Shown: piece after piece, positions 6,418 through 11,870 of the stretch
How positions within the stretch are numbered: the stretch's first letter is position 1
How the letters are laid out: each line of letters opens with the position of its first letter
NCBI RefSeq assembly: GCF_022780145.1
Contig: NZ_JALEXO010000125.1
Coordinates: 1 to 11,870, forward strand
From: Intestinibacter sp.
GTDB lineage: Bacteria; Bacillota; Clostridia; Peptostreptococcales; Peptostreptococcaceae
Length of the DNA: 11,870 nucleotides
Direction: 5' to 3'
Position numbers and translations under genes: made by a program
The notes under the pieces: generated by a model
Told to the model about the DNA's origin: nothing
What the model saw: only the letters and a program-made list of their open reading frames with translations
Database searches by the model: none

Positions 6418-7680
6418 ATGGAAAAGTCAAACAATAAAAATTATGCATTGGAACCAGTGCCAGATGATATGAAACGTGGTTGGGTTTCTATGTTCTGTGT
6501 TTTGGTAGCAATAGGAGTAGATTTATCTTCAGTTATATTAGGTGCAGAGCTTGCGAATAGTATGCCGATAGATCAAGCAATATTGTCAGTAGTTGTTGGG
6601 TCATTCTGCTCAGCAGTACTTTATACAATATGCTCTTTAGTTGGATCATCAACTAGTTTATCTACATCAATGATCACTAAGAAGGTATTTGGAGAATTAG
6701 GCTCTAAGATATTCTCAGTTGTAATAGGCATATCTTTACTTGGATGGTTTGGTGTTCAAGTCGGATTTTTTTCACAAAATTCAGAAATACTTTTAAGTCA
6801 TTTTAATATTATGATAGATCCTAAGATTATAAGTTTAGTAGGTGGACTTTTGATGATGAGTACAGTTATCTATGGATATAAATCTATGGAAAAATTAAGT
6901 GTATATTCAGTTCCATTTTTATTAATTCTTATGTTTTTCACAATTTATTTAGCATTTTCAAAAAATGGAATGCCAGCTATAGACCATGACATGAAGGCAA
7001 CTATGACATTTGCACAAGGTGTATCATTATCTGTAAGTATAATTATAGTAGGTGCTATAATTTCTCCAGATATAAGCCGTTGGGCAATCGATGCAAAAAA
7101 CTGTGCATTATCTAGTTTCTGGGGAATTTTATTTGGAAACAGTTTTATGATAATAGTTTCTATAATATTAGTAAAATGTATGGGCACTTCAGAAATAATG
7201 AATATATTTATAACACTTGGAATAGCAATTCCTGGAATGATAATCTTAACTTTAGCACAATGGACAACTAATACAAGTAATATTTACTCATCTTCATTGA
7301 GTATAGCTACTGTACTTGAAAAAGTTCCACAAAATGTACTTACAATCGTATTAGGTATAATAGCAACATTATTAGCTGTATTTGGTATATATGAAAGATT
7401 TACTGATTTCTTAAACTTATTGGGAATAATCATAGCGCCTGTTGGTGGTGTTTATACAGCAGAATATTATATTATAAAAAAAGAATTCAAGGAATTTACA
7501 GAAAACAGAGTTATTACTACTAAACCAGTAGTAATAAGATCAATAATAGCTTGGGTAATAGGTATAGCAGTTACTGCTTTGTCAACTTATGGATTTATGC
7601 ATTTAACATCAATAGCTTCATTAGATGGATTCTTAGTTGGATTTGTGGCACAAGTTATTCTAGGAAAAATATTAAAATAA
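6418..7680 (+). CDS. NCS1-family permease (cytosine/purine/hydantoin-type, CodB-like)
   Basis: The 420-residue, strongly hydrophobic protein has about 12 predicted membrane helices, matching the NCS1 nucleobase-cation symporter family. The N-terminal YALEPVPDDMKRGW segment just before helix 1, and conserved helix stretches such as WFGVQVGFFSQN, RWAIDAKNC and LAQWTTNTSNIYSSSLS, are typical of CodB-like members. Known substrates in the family are cytosine, allantoin, uracil, thiamine precursors and 5-substituted hydantoins (Mhp1). The downstream DUF917 and HyuA genes favour a hydantoin-like ring compound here, an inference. The ATG at 6418 is preceded by GGAGG at 8 nt; an in-frame GTG at 6403 would overlap that site and is rejected. 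It is the first gene of a three-gene operon. Confidence 0.9.
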   Translation: MEKSNNKNYALEPVPDDMKRGWVSMFCVLVAIGVDLSSVILGAELANSMPIDQAILSVVVGSFCSAVLYTICSLVGSSTSLSTSMITKKVFGELGSKIFSVVIGISLLGWFGVQVGFFSQNSEILLSHFNIMIDPKIISLVGGLLMMSTVIYGYKSMEKLSVYSVPFLLILMFFTIYLAFSKNGMPAIDHDMKATMTFAQGVSLSVSIIIVGAIISPDISRWAIDAKNCALSSFWGILFGNSFMIIVSIILVKCMGTSEIMNIFITLGIAIPGMIILTLAQWTTNTSNIYSSSLSIATVLEKVPQNVLTIVLGIIATLLAVFGIYERFTDFLNLLGIIIAPVGGVYTAEYYIIKKEFKEFTENRVITTKPVVIRSIIAWVIGIAVTALSTYGFMHLTSIASLDGFLVGFVAQVILGKILK

Positions 7681-7698
7681 AAATTATAGGAGTAAAAA

Positions 7699-8790
7699 AT
7701 GAGATATTTAACAGAAGAAAGTATAGATAAAATAGCTGTAGGAGCAGCTGTCTTAGGAACTGGTGGAGGTGGAGATCCTTATATCGGAAAGCTAGTTGCA
7801 AAGCAAGCCATCAAAAAATATGGACCAGTAAAATTAATTTCTGTAGACGAATTAAAAGAAGATGACTTAGTAGTACCAGTTTCTGGTATGGGAGCGCCTA
7901 CAATTACAATAGAAAAATTATTATCAGAAATAGAGTTGACAGCACCTCTTGAAAAAATGGAGGAATTAGTGGGCAAAAAGGTAGATGTAATAATACCTAT
8001 TGAAATCGGCGGGATAAATTCACTTATGCCGATAGCTGTTGCAGCTAAGAAAGGATTACCAATAGTAGATGCAGACTCTATGGGAAGGGCATTTCCAGAA
8101 GCTCAAATGGTTACTTTTTATCTAGCAGGATATGAAAGCTCACCAGTGACTATGGCCGATGAAAAAGGAAACACAGCAGTATTATATCCAAAGGATGGAA
8201 TATGGGCTGAGAGAATGGCGAGATGTCTTACTATAGAAATGGGTGGAAGCTCTTCAGTTACAGATTATCATCTAACTGGAGAACAAGTAAGAAAGGCTTG
8301 CGTAAAAGATACTCTAACTATAGCTGAGAAAATAGGCGAAATTTTAATGGAAAACAAATCAAATGCAAAATTTGGTATTGATAAGATGCTAAAGGAGCTA
8401 AAAGGATATAGATTATTTGAAGGAAAAATAGTAGATATAAAAAGAGGATTAAGCGGTGGCTTTACAAGAGGGCATGCATTTTTTAAAGGAATAAATGATT
8501 ATGAAGGAGACTACTCAATATTATTCCAAAATGAGCATTTGATAGCTAAAAAAGGCGATGAACCTCTATGTATAACTCCTGATTTAATAGCAGTATTAGA
8601 TTTAGAAACTGGACTTCCTATTACTACAGAGAGAATGAAATACGGTTCACGTGTAGTTGTAGTAGCTTTTCCTTGTAATGAGCAATGGAGAACTGAAAAG
8701 GGAATAGAAACAGTAGGACCTAGATATTTTGGATATGATTTAGATTATATTCCAGTAGAAGAAATACAAGAGAAATTAGGAGGAAAATAA
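7699..8790 (+). CDS. DUF917 / S-methyl-thiohydantoin desulfurase-like protein
   Basis: The 363-residue protein is full length for the DUF917 (S-Me-TH) family. It opens with the family signature VLGTGGGGDPYIG (residues 18-30). Conserved VDADSMGRAFPEAQM, GLSGGFTRGHAFF and TPDLIAVLDLETGLPITTERMKYG follow, and the C-terminus has GPRYFGYDLDY. From memory, family members have been linked to sulfur removal from thiohydantoin propionate intermediates in ergothioneine breakdown; many others of unknown reaction sit beside HyuA-type hydantoinases, as here. No membrane segments or signal are seen, so it should be cytosolic. A ribosome site (AGGAG) lies 18 nt past the permease stop, and the next gene starts at the very next base, so all three genes are one transcript. 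The exact substrate cannot be read from sequence. Confidence 0.88.
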   Translation: MRYLTEESIDKIAVGAAVLGTGGGGDPYIGKLVAKQAIKKYGPVKLISVDELKEDDLVVPVSGMGAPTITIEKLLSEIELTAPLEKMEELVGKKVDVIIPIEIGGINSLMPIAVAAKKGLPIVDADSMGRAFPEAQMVTFYLAGYESSPVTMADEKGNTAVLYPKDGIWAERMARCLTIEMGGSSSVTDYHLTGEQVRKACVKDTLTIAEKIGEILMENKSNAKFGIDKMLKELKGYRLFEGKIVDIKRGLSGGFTRGHAFFKGINDYEGDYSILFQNEHLIAKKGDEPLCITPDLIAVLDLETGLPITTERMKYGSRVVVVAFPCNEQWRTEKGIETVGPRYFGYDLDYIPVEEIQEKLGGK

Positions 8791-10338
8791 ATGTATCGTG
8801 TTGGAATTGATGTAGGTGGAACTAATACGGATGCCTGTGTTTTAGATGAAAATTTAAATGTAATTCATTCAGTAAAAATGCCTACAACTGAAGATGTAGA
8901 AAGTGGTATTTTTAACGCCTTAGATAAAGTTATAAAAGAAAGTAAAATAGATTCAAAGCTTATAAAATACGCTATGCTTGGTACTACACATTGTACAAAT
9001 GCAATTGTCGAAAGAAAAAGACTTAATAATGTAGCTATGATAAGAATAGCAAAACCTGCCACTGTAGCTATTGAGCCATTTATAGATTGGCCAGAGGATT
9101 TAAGAGAAAAGGTAGAGCTAGATTCGATTATAATTACTGGTGGATATGAATTTGATGGCAGATTAATAGCTGATTTATGCAAGGATGAAATCGTTGAATT
9201 TTGTAATAGAGTAAAAGATAAAGTTGAAAGTGTGGCTATAAGTGGAGTATTTTCACCAGTAAATAACAGCCAAGAAAAAACTGTAGCAGCTTGGGTTAGA
9301 GAGGTTTTAGGTGATGATATACCTATATCTCTATCAAATGAAATAGGTAATATAGGTATATTAGAGAGAGAAAATGCAGCCATATTAAATTCAGCTTTAT
9401 CAACAGTAGGAAAAGATGTATCTTTAGGATTTAAAAATGCTTTGGAAGAATTGGGGATAAATTGCGATATTTATTTCAGTCAAAATGATGGAACGCTTAT
9501 GAATTTAGAATATACTATGAAATACCCTATATTTACAATAGGCTGTGGAGTTACTAATTCAATAAGAGGAGCATCATTTTTATCTAAAGTAAAGGATGCT
9601 GTTGTAGTAGATGTTGGAGGAACTACTTGTGATTTAGGAATATTACAAAATGGATTTCCAAGAGAATCAGCTATATCTGTTCAAATCGGAGGAGTACATA
9701 CAAATTTCAGAATGCCAGACATTATATCTATAGGGCTTGCAGGGGGGACTATAGTAAAGGGCGATGAAGATAATTTTGAAATAGGACCACAAAGTGTAGG
9801 ATATAAAATAACTGAAGAAGCTATGGTATTCGGTGGAAATACACTGACTTTATCAGATGTTGCTGCAAAATTAGGAAATGCATTTGAAGATAGGGTGGAC
9901 AAGGTTAAAGATTTAGATGAAAGCTACTGCCAAAAAATTCAAGCAAAAGTAAAAGAAACACTTGAAGATGCAATAGATCAAATGAAAACTAGTCAAGATG
10001 ATGTGGATTTAGTTTTAACAGGTGGGGGTAGTATAATAGTTCCAGATGAATTACAAGGTATTGGAAAAATAATAAGACCACCTCATTATAATGCAGCAAA
10101 TGCAATCGGAGCTGCTTTAGGACAAGTTAGTGGTGATATAGAAAAGGTATATAGCTTAGATCAAATTTCTAGAGAAGAGGCTATAAATAAGGTTAAACAA
10201 GAAGCTATAAATAAAGCGGTAAAAGCAGGTGCTAAAGAAGAAACAATAGAAGTTTTATTTATAGAAGATGTACCTCTTGCATATCTTCCTGGAAATGCTA
10301 TTAGAATAAAAATAAAGGTTGTTGGAGATTTAATATAA
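8791..10338 (+). CDS. Short HyuA-type hydantoinase/oxoprolinase family protein
   Basis: The 515-residue protein has an N-terminal Hydant_A_N domain opening with YRVGIDVGGTNTDACVLD (2-19), then GTTHCTNAIVERK (about 69-81). The Hydantoinase_A domain has D274-V-G-G-T-T279, GLAGGT (315-320) and VLTGGGS (408-414). These are the acetate/sugar-kinase/Hsp70-type nucleotide-binding loops, so ATP-driven opening of a five-membered lactam/ureide ring is likely. Its length fits the short HyuA class that pairs with DUF917 and is well below the roughly 700 residues of classical HyuA/acetone carboxylase beta-type subunits. No HyuB gene is in the window. Its ATG directly follows the DUF917 stop, and its AGGAGG site lies inside that gene, showing tight coupling. 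The substrate could be hydantoin, thiohydantoin, oxoproline-like or another cyclic amide. Confidence 0.9.
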   Translation: MYRVGIDVGGTNTDACVLDENLNVIHSVKMPTTEDVESGIFNALDKVIKESKIDSKLIKYAMLGTTHCTNAIVERKRLNNVAMIRIAKPATVAIEPFIDWPEDLREKVELDSIIITGGYEFDGRLIADLCKDEIVEFCNRVKDKVESVAISGVFSPVNNSQEKTVAAWVREVLGDDIPISLSNEIGNIGILERENAAILNSALSTVGKDVSLGFKNALEELGINCDIYFSQNDGTLMNLEYTMKYPIFTIGCGVTNSIRGASFLSKVKDAVVVDVGGTTCDLGILQNGFPRESAISVQIGGVHTNFRMPDIISIGLAGGTIVKGDEDNFEIGPQSVGYKITEEAMVFGGNTLTLSDVAAKLGNAFEDRVDKVKDLDESYCQKIQAKVKETLEDAIDQMKTSQDDVDLVLTGGGSIIVPDELQGIGKIIRPPHYNAANAIGAALGQVSGDIEKVYSLDQISREEAINKVKQEAINKAVKAGAKEETIEVLFIEDVPLAYLPGNAIRIKIKVVGDLI

Positions 10339-10346
10339 TATATAGG

Positions 10347-10376
10347 AAAAGGCGGACTTTTTAAGTTCGTCTTTTT
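10347..10376 (+). terminator. Rho-independent terminator of the permease-DUF917-HyuA operon
   Basis: AAAAGGCGGACTT (10347-10359) pairs with AAGTTCGTCTTTT (10363-10375), using two G-U pairs, around a TTT loop and runs into a T tract. It starts 8 nt after the HyuA stop and closes the operon. Confidence 0.82.
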
Positions 10377-10470
10377 GATATAGAATAAAAATTTCAAAAA
10401 AAGTAATATTAATGAAAATTTTTACCAAAAAAATGCTATTATTTTTGTATATAAGTTTTAAAACAAAATT

Positions 10471-10478
10471 GGAGGAGG
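10471..10478 (+). promoter_or_regulatory. Ribosome binding site that sets a TTG start for the GNAT gene
   Basis: GGAGGAGG lies 5-6 nt before TTG at 10484. The open frame begins earlier, at an ATG at 10412, but that ATG has no ribosome site and the extra 24 residues are not GNAT-like. Confidence 0.8.
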
Positions 10479-10483
10479 ATATC

Positions 10484-10984
10484 TTGATAAGAGAAGCAAA
10501 TTTTAATGATGTAGATTCAATAATGGATATAATAAAGCAAATAATTGCTGAAATGAAGGAAAGTAAAAATACACAATGGGATGAAACTTATCCAAGAGCT
10601 GAAGATTTTAAAAAAGATATAGAAGAAGGATGCTTATATGTAGATGAGTTTAAAGGAGATTTAGTAGGATTTATTTGCGTAAATGATTCTGAGCCAGAAG
10701 AATATAAAGATATAGACTGGATAAGTGATGAAAAAGCTTTAGTTTTACACAGAATGGGTATAAATCCTAAGTATAGACGTCAAGGGAAGGCTAAAAATTT
10801 AATAAGATATGCTGAAAATTTAGCTATGAGAAATGGTATAATGTATTTAAAGACAGATACCAACTCTATGAATACAAAAATGCGTAGTTTATTTAAAACA
10901 TGCGGATTTAGATTTGCAGGTGAGATGGATTTTCTAGGAAAGCCTGATCCATTTTACTGTTATGATTTAAAATTAAATGTGTAA
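10484..10984 (+). CDS. GNAT-family N-acetyltransferase
   Basis: The 166-residue protein begins MIREANFNDVDSIMDIIKQ, the standard first strand and helix of the GNAT fold. The central motif A strand (ALVLHRMGINP) leads into the acetyl-CoA pyrophosphate loop R98-R-Q-G-K-A103. The motif B region, LKTDTNSMNTKMRSLFKTCGFRFAGEM, follows. The Asn/Met stretch and the GF-x-x-x-GE ending are typical of small-molecule or peptide acetyltransferases. The acceptor cannot be told from sequence. The start is TTG at 10484 because of the GGAGGAGG site; the longer frame from 10412 adds an unrelated hydrophobic stretch. Only 21 nt separate it from the Nif11-leader-like gene downstream, so the two are probably co-transcribed. 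A role in modifying that peptide is possible but unproven. Confidence 0.87.
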   Translation: MIREANFNDVDSIMDIIKQIIAEMKESKNTQWDETYPRAEDFKKDIEEGCLYVDEFKGDLVGFICVNDSEPEEYKDIDWISDEKALVLHRMGINPKYRRQGKAKNLIRYAENLAMRNGIMYLKTDTNSMNTKMRSLFKTCGFRFAGEMDFLGKPDPFYCYDLKLNV

Positions 10985-11005
10985 TATTTTAAAGGGGTGA
11001 GATTT

Positions 11006-11275
11006 ATGAATGAAAAATTAGCTCAAATATTAAAAGAGGCTAGACATAATCCTGATTTAAAACAAAAGCTTATCGAAACAAAATCAGCAAAAGACCCTAT
11101 GGCAGCATTTTGTGAGGTTGCTACAGAAGCTGGATATGAAATGACAGTAGGGGAATTATTTGAAATAGGTGAAGAATACGCATCAAATCTTCTAAAGAGT
11201 TGTAATGGTGGTGCAGTATACCCAATTGACGACTGGGGAGATTGGTACGAAGACTTTTTTGCAGCTTTGAAATAA
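11006..11275 (+). CDS. Nif11-leader-like peptide with Gly-Gly motif, candidate RiPP precursor
   Basis: The 89-residue protein resembles the Nif11-like leader family. An N-terminal helix (NEKLAQILKEARHNP) leads to DLKQKL, then a KDPMAAFCEVATEAGYEMT segment (29-47), then VGELFEIGEEY. In this family, such a leader normally ends in a double-glycine cleavage site before a short core. Here G68-G69 follows K64-S-C-N, and 20 residues remain: A70-V-Y-P-I-D-D-W-G-D, then W80-Y-E-D-F-F-A-A-L-K89. That tail is acidic and aromatic with no Cys, Ser or Thr, so it is not a lanthipeptide-type core. No maturase, protease or exporter is in the window, apart from the GNAT gene 21 nt upstream. The ATG at 11006 follows AAAGGGGTGA; a GTG at 10997 lies within that site. 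It may instead be a non-RiPP Nif11 protein of unknown role. Confidence 0.72.
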   Translation: MNEKLAQILKEARHNPDLKQKLIETKSAKDPMAAFCEVATEAGYEMTVGELFEIGEEYASNLLKSCNGGAVYPIDDWGDWYEDFFAALK

Positions 11276-11279
11276 TTTT

Positions 11280-11356
11280 AGGGAGCTGTCGCAAAAGTAA
11301 ATTTAAAAGGGAAGTGTATACAAAATAGATTTTACTCAGTTTTGCAACACTACCCT
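11280..11356. repeat. 77-bp imperfect inverted repeat (possible IS/MITE remnant or terminator)
   Basis: The left end AGGGAGCTGTCGCAAAAGT and the reverse complement of the right end, AGGGTAGTGTTGCAAAACT, match at 14 of 19 bases, with GCAAAA blocks on both sides. The outer AGGG and TGTYGCAAAA blocks look like insertion-sequence terminal repeats, which often have TGTCGCAAAA-type ends. No transposase or clear target duplication is seen. It fills the gap between two convergent genes and can also fold as a long hairpin, so it may serve as a terminator. Confidence 0.5.
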
Positions 11357-11358
11357 GT

Positions 11359-11724
11359 TTAGTAAGGGAGTTTTATACTTCCTTTTTTAATTAAAGTTGT
11401 TAGGTACTTAGCTTCTTCGTAAGCATAGCAATTAGGTTCTTCATCTGATTCGAATAGAATTACCATATTTAATGCTTCAGAAACATTTTTTGAGCATATT
11501 ATTTTATATAAGCTTTCTATCTTTTCTTTGATTTCGTCTATAGGACAATCTAAAAGGTAAGGATCGCTTGATTTTAATTCTTCTGCCAAATCATCTTTAT
11601 ATTTTTGGTCTGAAAGATTTTCGAAGTTATTTAAAAAGCTTTCCATATAAAGGCCTACAAACCAAGAATTAGCTTTATCAAAATGTTCTTTAAGTTCTTC
11701 CCCTGATAATTGTATAAATTGCAT
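11359..11724 (-). CDS. Unrecognised 121-residue acidic protein
   Basis: I do not recognise this protein. It is acidic and mostly helical by eye: SGEELKEHFDKANSWFVGLYMESFLNNF, then an amphipathic KYKDDLAEELKSSDPYLL and IDEIKEKIESLYKII, with a basic end KKGSIKLPY. It has two Cys, no membrane segment and no signal peptide. The only sensible start is ATG at 11722-11724, since an in-frame TAG lies 11 codons upstream with no other start between. There is no Shine-Dalgarno sequence before it, unlike every other gene in this window. A TATAAT lies about 39 nt upstream on the same strand (11768-11763). The ORF could be a weakly translated gene, a leaderless or internally truncated gene, or a degraded remnant. 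It ends 3 bp from the inverted repeat. Confidence 0.55.
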   Translation of the reverse strand: MQFIQLSGEELKEHFDKANSWFVGLYMESFLNNFENLSDQKYKDDLAEELKSSDPYLLDCPIDEIKEKIESLYKIICSKNVSEALNMVILFESDEEPNCYAYEEAKYLTTLIKKGSIKLPY

Positions 11725-11763
11725 AGCTGCCGTTACTGAAAACTTATAAAAATCTATAAAAAA

Positions 11764-11870
11764 TTATAAAATTTTATGTTTCATTCCTTTTTCAACGTAT
11801 CTGCTTTTACTATAAATAAATTTATAGCTACTTGCATTTGATATAATACTCCAAAGGCTTAAATTCCCGA
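11764..11870 (-). CDS. 3' end of an unrecognised minus-strand gene, cut by the window edge
   Basis: A frame enters from the right edge on the minus strand and runs to TAA (11766-11764), giving about 34 residues: GNLSLWSIISNASS, then YKFIYSKSRYVEKGMKHKIL. Amino-acid use (hydrophobic start, then Lys/Arg/Tyr-rich end) is plausible for a real C-terminus, and the other minus-strand frames here are shorter. It is too short to assign a family. It ends 39 nt before the start of the 121-residue gene on the same strand, so the two may be one operon. Confidence 0.4.
   Translation of the reverse strand, partial: GNLSLWSIISNASSYKFIYSKSRYVEKGMKHKIL

Noticed and set aside
6945..7187. 80-codon minus-strand frame inside the permease gene
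   Set aside because: Antisense to a clear NCS1 permease; no ribosome site and no recognisable motif.
7779..7976. 65-codon minus-strand frame inside the DUF917 gene
   Set aside because: Antisense shadow of a conserved coding region.
8865..10397. Three minus-strand frames (8865-9383, 9681-9902, 10161-10397) over the HyuA gene
   Set aside because: Ser/Ile-rich antisense frames without ribosome sites or known motifs, opposite a strongly conserved protein.
10412..10483. 24-residue N-terminal extension of the GNAT protein from an upstream ATG
   Set aside because: It has no ribosome site, is not GNAT-like, and a strong GGAGGAGG sits just before the TTG at 10484.
11006..11275. Lanthipeptide precursor interpretation of the Nif11-like peptide
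   Set aside because: The 20-residue tail after Gly-Gly has no Cys, Ser or Thr, and no LanM-type gene is near.
11804..11840. Very short minus-strand frame starting with ATG near 11837 (18 codons)
   Set aside because: It overlaps the partial gene in another frame, has no ribosome site and is too short to support.

Overview
The window is AT-rich DNA (roughly 30% GC by eye, with heavy use of AGA, ATA and TTA codons) and has AGGAGG-type ribosome binding sites, several TTG starts, extended -10 promoters and U-tailed hairpin terminators. This fits a low-GC Firmicute, most likely a member of the Clostridia and perhaps Peptostreptococcaceae. The family-level placement is a guess from codon and family content; no marker gene fixes it. 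No rRNA, tRNA, CRISPR array or intact transposase gene was seen.

Layout. (1) Positions 2-316 hold the 3' end of a secreted-type, glycine-rich protein on the + strand. It converges on a two-gene minus-strand operon (1963 back to 531) encoding a VTC-type polyphosphate polymerase domain protein and a DUF4956 membrane protein. Hairpin terminators lie between the converging units. The promoter region of the operon carries an 11-bp-phased direct repeat resembling an OmpR/PhoB-type response-regulator box. (2) Positions 2192-3355 hold a Methyltransf_32 / METTL25-like SAM-dependent methyltransferase. Positions 3464-4993 hold a cardiolipin synthase with two HKD motifs. (3) Positions 5039-10338 form the metabolic core: a PucR-family regulator, then a tight operon of an NCS1 (cytosine/purine/hydantoin-type) permease, a DUF917 (S-methyl-thiohydantoin desulfurase-like) protein and a short HyuA-type hydantoinase/oxoprolinase. 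A 24-bp perfect palindrome sits about 42 bp upstream of the predicted start of this operon, just ahead of an extended -10. This is an import-and-ring-opening cassette for a hydantoin- or thiohydantoin-like ring compound, apparently without a HyuB partner. (4) Positions 10484-11275 hold a GNAT acetyltransferase followed 21 nt later by an 89-aa Nif11-leader-like peptide. It ends in Gly-Gly plus a 20-residue acidic/aromatic tail, so it is a candidate RiPP precursor. (5) The right end has a 77-bp imperfect inverted repeat, an unrecognised 121-aa minus-strand gene without an obvious ribosome binding site, and the 3' end of another minus-strand gene cut by the window edge.

The best candidates for new biology are the PucR/NCS1/DUF917/HyuA cassette with its palindromic operator, the GNAT plus Nif11-like pair, and the VTC/DUF4956 operon with its response-regulator-like box. 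All functional statements rest on motif recognition in the sequence; no homology search was run.
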